Shown here: piece by piece, positions 17,401 through 25,397 of the stretch
How the letters are laid out: each line of letters begins with the position of its first letter
Numbering within the stretch: position 1 is the stretch's first letter
NCBI GenBank assembly: GCA_050692195.1
Contig: JBOGVA010000074.1
Coordinates: 19,519 to 83,518 of the forward strand
DNA length: 64,000 nucleotides
Direction of reading: 5' to 3'
DNA from: JBOGVA01 sp050692195
GTDB lineage: Bacteria; Actinomycetota; UBA4738
The notes under the pieces: generated by a model
Databases searched by the model: none
Told to the model about the DNA's origin: nothing
What the model saw: only the letters and a program-made list of their open reading frames with translations
Position numbers and translations under genes: made by a program

Positions 17401-18105
17401 GCCGAGTACCTCCTCCAGCGCCTCCTGGCCCATGGAAAGCTCTCGGTCTCTGCCGATGAGAGGGGCGTGGAGGCTTGCCGGGCCCTTGAGCCTGGCGGAT
17501 ACGAGTACTGCCCGAGCGACGGGGTACGCCAAGACCGGATCGGCCTTGCCCTTGACGGAGAGCTCGCGGAGCGATTCCCACTCGAACAGCGAGGCCACCA
17601 GGCGATGCGTGTCGGTGCCGACGAGCACGGTGCCCGGCAGGGCCGCCGCCTGGAGCCGGGCTGCTGTGTTGACGGTGTCCCCGAAGGCTCCGTACTCGAT
17701 CCGCTGCCCGGTGCCGACCGGGCCGAGCACCACCGGGCCCGTATTCACGCCGACTCGGACCCCGAACCCCTCGATTCGCCAAGCTCGGGCCACGTCTTCT
17801 CCGTACGCCTCGAGCTCCTGGATGATCTTGAGCGCCGCCCTGACGGCACGTTCGGGGTCGTCCTCATGGGTCGCTGGAGCTCCGAAGAGAGCCAGCACGC
17901 CATCCCCGGCCAGGTCCTTGACCGTGCCTCCGAACTCCTCGACTGCCCGGACCATGCGGGCCACGGCCTCGCCCACGATCAGCTTGACCTCCTCTGGGTC
18001 GAGGCGTTCGGCGAGTGCGGTAGAGGCAACCAGATCGGCGAATACGGCCGTGACGACCTTGCGCTCTTCTCGCATACCGACGGGTGGAGAAGATTCTTCC
18101 GGCAT
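14440..18105 (-). CDS. class III nucleotidyl cyclase - AAA ATPase - family 5 solute-binding protein fusion
   Basis: 1221 residues. Residues ~10-200 are a class III cyclase domain: VVTAVFADLVAST and AGDGVLALFG hold the two metal aspartates, and VNTAARL holds the transition-state Asn/Arg. The position before GDTVN that usually helps choose the base is Gly, so activity is uncertain. Residues ~205-560 are an AAA_16 module (Walker A GEAGIGKTR, Walker B VVIAIDDLHWAD), then a helical/TPR-like part. From ~720 to the end is a complete OppA/DppA-type solute-binding domain (LAERWEISDDGLRYVFHLREG; FDLAPIVMAGWLPGYPDPEYY). No signal peptide or lipobox precedes the binding domain, so it should be cytosolic, unlike ordinary binding proteins. 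It lies antisense between the MoxR-like and VWA genes. Confidence 0.87.
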   Translation of the reverse strand: MPEESSPPVGMREERKVVTAVFADLVASTALAERLDPEEVKLIVGEAVARMVRAVEEFGGTVKDLAGDGVLALFGAPATHEDDPERAVRAALKIIQELEAYGEDVARAWRIEGFGVRVGVNTGPVVLGPVGTGQRIEYGAFGDTVNTAARLQAAALPGTVLVGTDTHRLVASLFEWESLRELSVKGKADPVLAYPVARAVLVSARLKGPASLHAPLIGRDRELSMGQEALEEVLGGSGGILFVTGEAGIGKTRLLIELRDSLGRSASEREPLWAEGRCVSYGESLPYWPFRDLLRDWLGAGVDEPELRVRVTLRRNLERLFEERALEIYPYLGAMLGSSLELDASSRLAELSPEALQYRTFEVVRSLFERLAMDRPVVIAIDDLHWADPTSVQLTERLLPLTEEAAVLLVIVGRSERDHPFWGVKEAAARRFAHRTRDVALEALSGQADRELLHALVGERTLPDELEKRILEDAEGNPFYLEELVGMLADAGALVRDGGDWRFDHEVPIDLPQTVEKVILARIDRLTPQCHDVLTAASVLGRRFGLPLLEGVSDGDGRLRDALNELQRLDLVREARRWPQPEYRFKHVLIQEAAYRTILTDKRTRLHRKAAEWLESRYAGSEEEVYGLLAHHWLSAEDEDKAIAYLTRAGDKARQEYALDEAIGHYQALLPLLERRGERQAIALVLFKLALALHTSLRFGEANATYQRAFEQWIPPAAWPEPPAAALRVATSFLPNDPDPKSAIAWPNIQLCMQVFDRLVEQWPERTIVPSLAERWEISDDGLRYVFHLREGLRWSDGQPLTARDVEFGIKRVLDPESPGSSVAIYFVLENGQDYYLGRNRDADRIGVRALDDRTVEFRLVAPAPYFMSVMNRPDGGPQPQHAIERDGDAWIEPHMQVVSGPFRQAERTADRLVLVRQDSYTGVRPGNVDRVEFVRSALQDALEPFEQGTFDVVTVRYTPLRADVTASLPEHVKLGPAAWTAYLAFDHDHLLAGNVEFRRALAHAIDRDSVREACPANLVVATGGIVPPALQGHTPDIAPRFDPERAREHLTRSGVGGEIAVAALDEMGPMIAAVAASWERVLDLRVETRWWTWAQATLHERFDLAPIVMAGWLPGYPDPEYYLRLLLHSDSKTNEGGFAYPPFDELIERARQERQDRGRLELFHEADRLAVADRVALIPLIYGRSMAFVKPWVKGWWEFGKTSSSFADLVVEPGSIREGC

Positions 18106-18161
18106 GACAGTTCATATTCTGGCCGGTCTCCGCATGGCCGGGAAGGGCGTACCCTCGAGGC

Positions 18162-20090
18162 GTGCGGATCCGCTATGCGCAGTGGGACGGGACACAGGAC
18201 CCGCTCGGCCCGGACCTGTCGACGGGCGACCTCATGGAGGCGATGTCGAACGACCTGCTCTCCGGGCGAGGCGCCGATCGGGCCCTGTCCCGGCTGATCA
18301 GACGCGGGATGCGGGGGCGCTTCACCGGGCTGGACGCGCTACGGGCCCGCCTGCAACAAGCGCGCCGCCGGGAGCAGGATCGACTGAACTTGCAGGGGCC
18401 CCTCCAGCAGATCCAGGCGCGCCTGGAAGAGATCCTCGAGGCCGAGCGCCGCAGGCTCTCCCTCAGTCCGGAGGACGACGCCCGTCTGCGCGAGCAGTTC
18501 CTGGAGTCGCTTCCCCCGGACGCCGCCGGGGCCATCAAGGAGCTCAGGGAGTACCGCTTCGTCGACCCCGAGGCGCAGCGGAAGTTCGACGAGCTCATGG
18601 ATTGGCTCGAACAGCAGGTCCTCGGCTCCTACTTCAGAAAGATGGCCCAAGGCATGAAGAGCTTGTCGCCCGAACAGCTGCAATCGTTCAAGGACATGCT
18701 CGCCGACCTGAACTCGATGATCGAGGCGCGGGACCGGGGGGAGGCCGTCGATTTCGAAGGCTTCATGAGGAGACACGGGGACCTCTTCCCCGACCAGCCG
18801 AAGACGATGGACGAGCTGCTCGAGAGCATGGCCCGGCGAATGGCCGCGATGTCACGCCTGATGGCGTCCCTCTCGCCCGAACAACGGGCCGAGCTCGAGG
18901 CACTGGCCCGTGAGGTGCTGGAAGACCTCGACCTCGCGTTCGAGCTGGACCGCCTGGCCCGTTCCCTGTCGGAGCTCTACCCCCGCATGCCCTGGGACGA
19001 TCCCGCCCTCATGGGGGGAGACCAGTCGCTCCCCATGCAGGCCACCGTGGACGCCCTGGAGCGCCTGTCGGACTACGAAGAGCTGGATCGGTCGATGCGC
19101 GGGGACTACGCGGGCGCGGCGCTGGAGGACGTCGACGAGGACCGGCTGCGCCGCACACTGGGAGAGGCCGCCGTCCGGGACATCCGGCGGCTGAAGGATG
19201 TGGAACGCGCCCTCGAACGCGTCGGCCTGGTGACGCGATCGGGTGGCCGGCTGCGTGTTACCCCGCGTGGCGCCCGGAGGTTGGGAGAGAGAGCCCTGGT
19301 CCGGCTCTTCGAGCAGCTTCGGCAGGACCGGGAGGGCGCGCACGACGCTCGGAAGGCCGGCGGCGTTGCCGAGCCCACCGGAGGGACCCGGCCCTGGAGG
19401 TTCGGTGACAGCGCCCAGATCGCGGTTCAGAAGACGGTGTTCAACGCGGTCCTCAGGGGAGGACCATCGGGCCGTCCTCGGCTGCGGCCGGAAGACTTCG
19501 AGTTGGTGGAGGGGGAGAAGCGCACCGAGGCGGCGACCGCGCTGCTGCTCGACCTCTCGTTCTCCATGCCGCTCCGCGGTCACTGGGTGCCGGCGAAGAA
19601 GATGGCCCTCGCTCTGCACGCCCTCATCGAGGGCCGCTATCCGAACGACCGTCTGTACCTGATCGGCTTCTCCGACTACGCGCGTCAGATACGGCCCGAG
19701 GACCTGGCCGGCACGGGGTGGGAGCGGGTGTACGGGACCAACATGCAGCACGCGTTCAACCTGGCGGGCCGGCTGTTGGCGAATCATCCTCGCGCCAGCA
19801 GGCAGGTGATCATGGTCACCGACGGCGAGCCGACCGCTCACCTCGAAGAGGGCGAGGCCTTCTTCTCGTGGCCTCCGGTGCCGGAGACGATCCGCAGGAC
19901 GCTGTCCGAGGCGATGCGCCTGGCCAAGACGGGCGTGACGATCAATGTGTTCATGCTGGAAGACACGGCCAGCTTGGCGCGGTTCATGCAGCGACTGGCC
20001 CGTCTGACCAGAGGACGCGTGTTCCAGACCGCCGGCGAGGGACTGGGAGAGTTCGTGATCCGCGACTACGTCGCCCGTCGTGGCAGCTGA
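18162..20090 (+). CDS. VWA-domain protein, ChlD-like partner of the MoxR ATPase
   Basis: 642 residues, GTG start. A long, highly charged helical N-terminal two-thirds is followed by a von Willebrand A domain. The MIDAS metal site is complete: DLSFS from D464, the threonine of GTNMQHAF, and VTDGEP. Together with the ATPase at 12610 it forms a MoxR/VWA pair of the type thought to assemble or insert cofactors into client proteins; the client is unknown. Its start lies 56 bp from the start of the divergent cyclase fusion gene. Confidence 0.85.
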   Translation: MRIRYAQWDGTQDPLGPDLSTGDLMEAMSNDLLSGRGADRALSRLIRRGMRGRFTGLDALRARLQQARRREQDRLNLQGPLQQIQARLEEILEAERRRLSLSPEDDARLREQFLESLPPDAAGAIKELREYRFVDPEAQRKFDELMDWLEQQVLGSYFRKMAQGMKSLSPEQLQSFKDMLADLNSMIEARDRGEAVDFEGFMRRHGDLFPDQPKTMDELLESMARRMAAMSRLMASLSPEQRAELEALAREVLEDLDLAFELDRLARSLSELYPRMPWDDPALMGGDQSLPMQATVDALERLSDYEELDRSMRGDYAGAALEDVDEDRLRRTLGEAAVRDIRRLKDVERALERVGLVTRSGGRLRVTPRGARRLGERALVRLFEQLRQDREGAHDARKAGGVAEPTGGTRPWRFGDSAQIAVQKTVFNAVLRGGPSGRPRLRPEDFELVEGEKRTEAATALLLDLSFSMPLRGHWVPAKKMALALHALIEGRYPNDRLYLIGFSDYARQIRPEDLAGTGWERVYGTNMQHAFNLAGRLLANHPRASRQVIMVTDGEPTAHLEEGEAFFSWPPVPETIRRTLSEAMRLAKTGVTINVFMLEDTASLARFMQRLARLTRGRVFQTAGEGLGEFVIRDYVARRGS

Positions 20091-20092
20091 CC

Positions 20093-21661
20093 CTAGCCCT
20101 GCACTCGGTCCGTGACCCGGATGAAGCTATAGAGGTGCTTGAGGTCGGGAAAGATGTGGTTGTCGTCCGGGAGGAGCTCCAGGCCGGCGTCGAAGTACAG
20201 GTTGAACAGCAGCCGGAACGTGTTGACCGGAGTGATCGACGGATAAAGGCCGGGCTTCTCGACGCCCGGAAGATGAAAAGCGTTCAGGATGCTGAACTTC
20301 TGCTTGATCTGGTCAGGGCGAGTTTGCCAATCCTCCGAGAAGGGACCTTCATCGGCTTGGATGATGATCACCGGGCGCGATTCCTCGGGACCTTCCAGAA
20401 GCCGATCCACGGCCTCCAGGACTTTCTGGTTCGTGAACATGAGCTGCTCGGTGTAGTTCTGCTCCAACGTCCTGGACTCCTGAGCCTTGCGCGAGATGAA
20501 TCCGCCGTTGCGGTCGAATAGATACGGCTCGTGGGGCAGCAGGATGTGGGCGAAAACGAACGTCGGGCCGCCCAACTCTCGGGTCTCCGCGAGCTTCTCG
20601 AACTGGAAGAGCGGGCGTAGGTACTCCCGATGTCGGTGGTCCAGCCTGTCGATGGCGCCCCCGAACGCCGGGAGGATCGTGGATTCGAGCACGGCGGACG
20701 AGAATTCGCTCAAATCCCCCTTCAGCCGCACGTTCAGGTCCGCCTGGGGGTTGGTGGCGGTGGGCTGCCACCTCGACCCGATGTGCACGTACCGATATCC
20801 CCTCGACTTGAGGAAGCTCCCGACCTCGTGGTTCTGCAGCAGCTCGTAGATGGGGCCCCAGTTGTCCGGGGTGCCTCCTCCGTCCAGGCCGTTGAGAAAC
20901 TCGAGGTTGAGCGAGGAGGCCAGGGAGTGGGCCGTCTTCGGATAGTTCGCCGTGCTGTCGGAGGCCACGTAGAACCCCCGGTCCTCCAGTGAGTCCAGGA
21001 AGGGCCGGTTGTCGAAGCCGAACTGACCTCGCAAGGCGGGCTCTCCACCGTAGCGGTCCAGGATGATGTAGTAGATGTCTGGCTTGCCCGCCGTGTCGGG
21101 CGACGCCGAGACGCCGAGGTTCCTCACTTCTTGGGCCAAGGTGGGCGACACGTCACCCCCCGAACGCAGCTCGTACCAGCCGATCGTCGCCAGGTTGCTG
21201 AGGACCAGCACGGCCGCAGCGATGTTGAGCCCCTTGGTGAGGAGCGCGGTGCGTCTTCCGGCTCGGACCGCCGCGATGACGCCCAGGACGGCCAGGGCTC
21301 CCCACATCGGTAGCAGGTAGAGATGGCGACCAAGCTCCACCCCTCCGATGGCCCAGCCTTCGATCCGAAGGAAGATCTGCCCGTACGAGAAGAACAGGAG
21401 CACAAGGACCGTCGCCACCAATCCAGCCCTCAGCCCATCCCCCCGTAGCGCAAGCCAGGCGACTAGCATCGCCAGGCCCGCGCCTGCCATGAGCCCGATC
21501 AGCCAGGGCAAGACGTCGGTGAGAGGCACCGCGTATTCGACGTTGGAGGCGTAGACATAGAGCACGGGGAAGGCCGCCAAGAGGAAGGGATGAATCACCG
21601 GCGGTCGCTTCTCTCGGTGCCCGCGCTGGGGCTGGCCTTCCGCGCTTGACTCAGTGTCCAT
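20093..21661 (-). CDS. membrane-anchored sulfatase-superfamily protein
   Basis: 522 residues. About four to five transmembrane helices fill the first 155 residues, followed by an extracytoplasmic alkaline-phosphatase-superfamily domain. Metal-site features can be seen in PDIYYIILDRYGGE (D202), HILLPHEPYLFD and IIIQADEGPF. The C/S-x-P-x-R formylglycine motif of true sulfatases is missing, so a phosphotransferase or hydrolase on envelope glycans is more likely. It is the last gene of a three-gene minus-strand cassette, overlapping the methyltransferase gene by 11 nt, and converges 2 bp from the VWA gene stop. Confidence 0.8.
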   Translation of the reverse strand: MDTESSAEGQPQRGHREKRPPVIHPFLLAAFPVLYVYASNVEYAVPLTDVLPWLIGLMAGAGLAMLVAWLALRGDGLRAGLVATVLVLLFFSYGQIFLRIEGWAIGGVELGRHLYLLPMWGALAVLGVIAAVRAGRRTALLTKGLNIAAAVLVLSNLATIGWYELRSGGDVSPTLAQEVRNLGVSASPDTAGKPDIYYIILDRYGGEPALRGQFGFDNRPFLDSLEDRGFYVASDSTANYPKTAHSLASSLNLEFLNGLDGGGTPDNWGPIYELLQNHEVGSFLKSRGYRYVHIGSRWQPTATNPQADLNVRLKGDLSEFSSAVLESTILPAFGGAIDRLDHRHREYLRPLFQFEKLAETRELGGPTFVFAHILLPHEPYLFDRNGGFISRKAQESRTLEQNYTEQLMFTNQKVLEAVDRLLEGPEESRPVIIIQADEGPFSEDWQTRPDQIKQKFSILNAFHLPGVEKPGLYPSITPVNTFRLLFNLYFDAGLELLPDDNHIFPDLKHLYSFIRVTDRVQG

Positions 21662-23048
21662 CGGACCGTCGGCCTCGCATCAGATACAGGACCCGCTGGG
21701 AGCCTCTGATCGGCTCACGCCGTTCGATCGCGAACTCGGCCTCGAACGCCTTCTCGAAGCCTTCCTGAGTGTAGTCGGGAAAGACGTCCTCTCTGGTGGC
21801 CAAGAGGATCTGGGCCATGGGATCACTCTTCGGGACGAACTCCACGGCCAACCATGTACACATGCCCCTCAGGAAGCCCGCCAGTCGATCCAGCGGGACG
21901 TTGTTCCCGATCACCAGATGATGGATCAGCGCAAGCGCCAGCGCCATGCCGGCGGGCTTCCGCTCGAGCAGCGAGAGGCGCTCCCGGTTCTCCCATCCGA
22001 TGCTGGGGCTGGGATTGGTGAGGTCCATGATCAGGGGAAGGACGCCCATCTCGGACTCCGTTACCACCCTCCGGTAGCTCACCTCCACCGCGGCCGGGTC
22101 CATGTCGAACGAGATCGTGGGGATGCCCTTGTCCGACGCCACGCGGCTGAACAGGCCCGTGTTCGCCCCGAGATCCCATACGTGCCTCGGGTCTGCCACC
22201 TGGATGAACGCGGCGACCAGGCTCATCTTGTGGTCCAGAGCCTCGGGAGTGTAGCTCAGGGCCTCCGCGTAGTAGCCGGACCACGCAGACGGGCCGGGCT
22301 GCCAGCTGAGCTTCCGCACTGCCGCAGTGAGGCTGTCGATCAGCCCCCGGAAGGCGCGGAGGGTGAAGGGTCGATTCGTCGTTCGGCCCGTCGCGGGGGC
22401 TCGCGCCTGCCGGCGCTGGCTCCGAGCGTGGAGAAAGATGTGCAAGAGAAGAGGGAAGCGGAAGCGCGCGCGCATGGGGAGGAGGGTCGCGGCCAGGTCC
22501 ATGGGGATGCCATCGATATGGATGCGGGAGAGCTGGCCCAGCCGGGCATCCCTGTAGCTGATGAGGGCCAGGGGCGCAAGGAAGTGCTGGCAGAACTGGC
22601 GATAGGCGACCCAGGGAGCACCTTCCCGTAGCTTCTCGAACGAGAGCGTGTCGATCAGCACGGGCCGTCCTCGATGGAACTGGATGTTGTAGGCGCTGGC
22701 GTCGCGAAGAGACATGTCATGGTCCATCGCCGTTCGCTGGATCGCGAGCGTCGTCAGGGCGGCGTCCTTCAGCTGGCTGAAGCACCACTCATACGGGTAG
22801 GAGATGAACTCGACGTGCTCGGGTCGGATCACCCTGTAGGCGCCGTCGGCGACCGCGTAGCCCGCGTCGACCTCGTCGTGGGGAATCATCAACCCGGCCT
22901 CGACCAGGGTCGCATACAGGCCCGATCGCATCAGGTGGTCGTAGGAGTCCCGGTACGGGAGATTGATCTGCCGGTACAGGCCGTCCGGGCGCGAGAAAAG
23001 GAACCCGCTGGGGTCGCGAAAGGAGCCCGGGACGACGGAGGGGATCAG
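21651..23048 (-). CDS. class I SAM-dependent methyltransferase, probable CTG start
   Basis: About 465 residues if translation begins at CTG 23048. The first ATG (22931) would cut off a well-formed N-terminus, GSFRDPSGFLF then LYRQINLPYRDSYDHLM, which I recall as conserved in this family; no ATG, GTG or TTG lies in frame between. The CTG overlaps the TGA of the preceding gene (CTGA), the same geometry as the ATGA/GTGA couplings elsewhere in the window. The C-terminal half has the SAM motif VWDLGANTGLFSRVA and SFDMDP; the middle LRDASAYNIQFHRGRPVLIDTLS resembles a kinase-like or NoeA-type segment. It probably modifies an envelope molecule with its cassette partners. Confidence 0.78.
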   Translation of the reverse strand: MIPSVVPGSFRDPSGFLFSRPDGLYRQINLPYRDSYDHLMRSGLYATLVEAGLMIPHDEVDAGYAVADGAYRVIRPEHVEFISYPYEWCFSQLKDAALTTLAIQRTAMDHDMSLRDASAYNIQFHRGRPVLIDTLSFEKLREGAPWVAYRQFCQHFLAPLALISYRDARLGQLSRIHIDGIPMDLAATLLPMRARFRFPLLLHIFLHARSQRRQARAPATGRTTNRPFTLRAFRGLIDSLTAAVRKLSWQPGPSAWSGYYAEALSYTPEALDHKMSLVAAFIQVADPRHVWDLGANTGLFSRVASDKGIPTISFDMDPAAVEVSYRRVVTESEMGVLPLIMDLTNPSPSIGWENRERLSLLERKPAGMALALALIHHLVIGNNVPLDRLAGFLRGMCTWLAVEFVPKSDPMAQILLATREDVFPDYTQEGFEKAFEAEFAIERREPIRGSQRVLYLMRGRRSDGH

Positions 23049-23296
23049 TCTTCCCGGGCCGATGGGCCCACCGGATGGGGCTCTGTCCGAGACGATCGGC
23101 GAGTGAAGAAGGCCCAGATCCGCCTCCAGAATGCCTTGACCGCCACCGCGGCCCCCAGCAGCCCGCCGATCAGGACCTGGAACAGAAAGCTGCCGGATCC
23201 CGGGTCGATGTACGCGTGAGCCGGAGGGATCGCGATCATCGTGAGATAGACGAGCAGAATGCCGGTCCAGAACATTCCGGATCTGCGGCCACGCAT
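23045..23296 (-). CDS. small membrane protein with YIDPGSGS motif
   Basis: 83 residues. It has a signal-anchor-like helix (FWTGILLVYLTMIAIPPAHA), the motif AYIDPGSGSFLFQ, a second hydrophobic stretch (VLIGGLLGAAVAVKAFW) and a basic tail. Small AYIDPGxGS proteins are frequently encoded next to membrane sulfatase-like proteins and this type of methyltransferase; the function is unknown. The stop codon overlaps the probable CTG start of the methyltransferase, so translation is likely coupled. Confidence 0.78.
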   Translation of the reverse strand: MRGRRSGMFWTGILLVYLTMIAIPPAHAYIDPGSGSFLFQVLIGGLLGAAVAVKAFWRRIWAFFTRRSSRTEPHPVGPSARED

Positions 23297-23417
23297 TCGC
23301 TTCCCTCCCTTGAGGCTCGGATCGCGGCGGATTCTACCTCACGTTCGCCTGGACGCCATTTTGTCAGTCCCCGGGGGCTGGCGAACACATCCTGGCGAAA
23401 ATAGGCTGTTTGGCTCG

Positions 23418-24563
23418 ATGGCGGATCCGTTCACTCCCGAAGAGGTCGACCGAGCCCGGCGCTATCACCGGGCGGGTTACCTGACCCTCCCCCTGGGCGT
23501 GGTCCTCTCGGTGACCACACTGGTGGTGCTCTCTTTCGGCTCCTGGGGCGACCGGCTCTACCGGCTGCTCGGGCCGTTTCCCTGGTGGGGGAGGACGCTA
23601 GCCTTCGCCGCCGTCGTCGTGGCGATCTCGTTCGCGGTTCGCCTTCCTCTGTCGCTCTGGCGCGGTTACCTGCACGAAAGGAAGTGGGGATTCTCGACGC
23701 AGAGGCTCCTCGGCTGGTTCGCAGACCGGGCGAAGGGCCTGGTGGTCGGTCTGGTGCTCATTTCTGGAGCCATGCTCGGGCTGATCCTTCTTGCCCGGGT
23801 GTTTCCAGGGGGCTGGCCCCTGGCGGCGGCGCCTGCAGGCGCGTGCTTGATTCTGGTCTTGAGCTTCGTGGCTCCGGTCATCCTCGAGCCGATCTTCCAT
23901 CGGTTCGCCCCAGTCGCGGAGCAGCGACTGGCCGAGGACCTTCGTGCTCTCGCTGCGAGGGCGGGCGTGCCGGTGAGAGACGTCCTCGCGGCCGACGCCA
24001 GCCGCCGGACCCGCAAGGAGAACGCGTACGTCTCTGGCCTGGGCCGAACCAGACGGGTGGTGGTCTACGACACTCTTTTGGCCCGGGCCCGGCCGCAGGT
24101 TCGTCTGGTGGTCGCCCACGAGCTGGGGCACCGACGGATGCGACATGTCGCCAAAGGAACGGCGCTGGGCATGGCCGGCATCATCCTGCTCGTGTTTGCC
24201 CTGTGGGCCCTGCTTCGAGACGAGGGGATCCTGGGCGCGATCGGGGCTCGCGCCGCGGGCGATCCGCGGGTCGTCCCGTTCGTCCTCCTGGTTGGGACCG
24301 CATTGAATCTGCTCTCCCTGCCGCTCCGAAGCGCGTTGTCACGCAGGTGGGAAAGGGATGCCGATCGTTTCTCGCTTGAGTTGACGCAAGACGCGCAGGT
24401 GTTCGAGGACAGCCACCGCGCCTTGGCTCTGGCGAACCTCTCGGATCTGGCTCCGCCCAGGTTCGTCTACCTCGCGCTGTTCACACATCCCAGCCCGCCG
24501 GAGCGGATCGCCGCCGCCCGCCGGTGGGCTCGGCAGGCGCGGCCCCCTCCCACCACAGCGTAG
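23418..24563 (+). CDS. M48-family membrane metalloprotease (Ste24/CAAX prenyl protease 1-like)
   Basis: 381 residues from ATG 23418. Several N-terminal transmembrane segments precede the zinc motif VVAHELGHRR (HELGH, H234/E235/H238). The third ligand is expected in RRWERDADRFSLEL, the ExxxD motif after the last helices. A PVILEPIFHRFAP segment before the catalytic domain fits Ste24-like proteins rather than HtpX. It likely cleaves membrane or misfolded proteins. Its last 83 nt overlap the convergent methyltransferase gene. Confidence 0.87.
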   Translation: MADPFTPEEVDRARRYHRAGYLTLPLGVVLSVTTLVVLSFGSWGDRLYRLLGPFPWWGRTLAFAAVVVAISFAVRLPLSLWRGYLHERKWGFSTQRLLGWFADRAKGLVVGLVLISGAMLGLILLARVFPGGWPLAAAPAGACLILVLSFVAPVILEPIFHRFAPVAEQRLAEDLRALAARAGVPVRDVLAADASRRTRKENAYVSGLGRTRRVVVYDTLLARARPQVRLVVAHELGHRRMRHVAKGTALGMAGIILLVFALWALLRDEGILGAIGARAAGDPRVVPFVLLVGTALNLLSLPLRSALSRRWERDADRFSLELTQDAQVFEDSHRALALANLSDLAPPRFVYLALFTHPSPPERIAAARRWARQARPPPTTA

Positions 24564-25347
24564 CGACCGGGCGGTCGGTGAAGCCGAAGCGCCCGTCCCG
24601 CTCCACGATCCTGTGGCCGATGGCGGCTGCGATCTCGCTGTCGCGCTCGGAGCCCAGGCACAGCATGCGTCGCACGGAAGCGACGAGGTCGCCCCGTGTG
24701 GGGAAGCCTCCGGGTCGGGGAGCGTTCCAGTCGTGGCGCGAGGGATGCAGGCCGGCCTCGCGGAGTACCTCCTCGGCATCGTCGGCCGTCGGCGTGGTGG
24801 GCCGGGCCACGCCATGGAAGCGCATCCAGAGGTCGTTCATCGCTTGGAGCGGATGCGCCACCGTCATCTCCACCACCACACGACGCCGCGCATGGTCGGT
24901 CAGCCGGAGGGCGAACGTCCTGAGGTCGGGGGCGTTGTACACAACGTGGTGGCATACCACCACGTCCGCAACCGGCGACCGATCCGCAACGTCCGGCCAG
25001 GTCCCCTCGATCGTCGTCGCCAGCACCCCCGAGGCCTCCGCGTGCTTGGTGAACTCCTCGAGCATCGCCGGGGAGGTGTCCACGCCGATCAGGCGGGAGG
25101 CCCGGCCGGCCAGGGGAAGTGAGGCCGCTCCCGCGCCACAGCCGACGTCCAGGACCGTTCCCCACTCGGGTAGCTCTTCCCGGGCACGCTGGTTGGAGAA
25201 CGTCAGCTGCTTGGCGGCGGCCTGGGCCCTGCTCGTGAACAGGCCGACGGGGAACGCCCATGGCGACTCCGGAGCGGCCCGAAGGATGTTCTCGGGGATC
25301 GCCCATGCCCCCAGGGCATCCCGCCAGCGCTCTGCCGCCGTCGACAT
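24481..25347 (-). CDS. SAM-dependent methyltransferase (Methyltransf_25/11 type)
   Basis: 288 residues from ATG 25347; the frame stays open far upstream but the methyltransferase homology begins here. Motif I is TVLDVGCGAGAASLPLA, followed by LIGVDTSPAMLEEF, and the post-I region has ADVVVCHHVVYNAPDL. The substrate is unknown. The 3' end overlaps the protease gene tail to tail by 83 nt. The upstream neighbour on the same strand is the thioesterase gene at 25398. Confidence 0.8.
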   Translation of the reverse strand: MSTAAERWRDALGAWAIPENILRAAPESPWAFPVGLFTSRAQAAAKQLTFSNQRAREELPEWGTVLDVGCGAGAASLPLAGRASRLIGVDTSPAMLEEFTKHAEASGVLATTIEGTWPDVADRSPVADVVVCHHVVYNAPDLRTFALRLTDHARRRVVVEMTVAHPLQAMNDLWMRFHGVARPTTPTADDAEEVLREAGLHPSRHDWNAPRPGGFPTRGDLVASVRRMLCLGSERDSEIAAAIGHRIVERDGRFGFTDRPVATLWWEGAAPAEPTGGRRRSAPAGWDV

Positions 25348-25397
25348 CGCTGCGACGCTAGCAAGAGTCCCCGGTCGAGGGCCTGAGCCCCGGGAAG

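Noticed and set aside
15742..18297. 851-codon plus-strand open frame
   Set aside because: Antisense to the cyclase-AAA fusion, whose motifs are clear; the antisense product has no recognisable domain.
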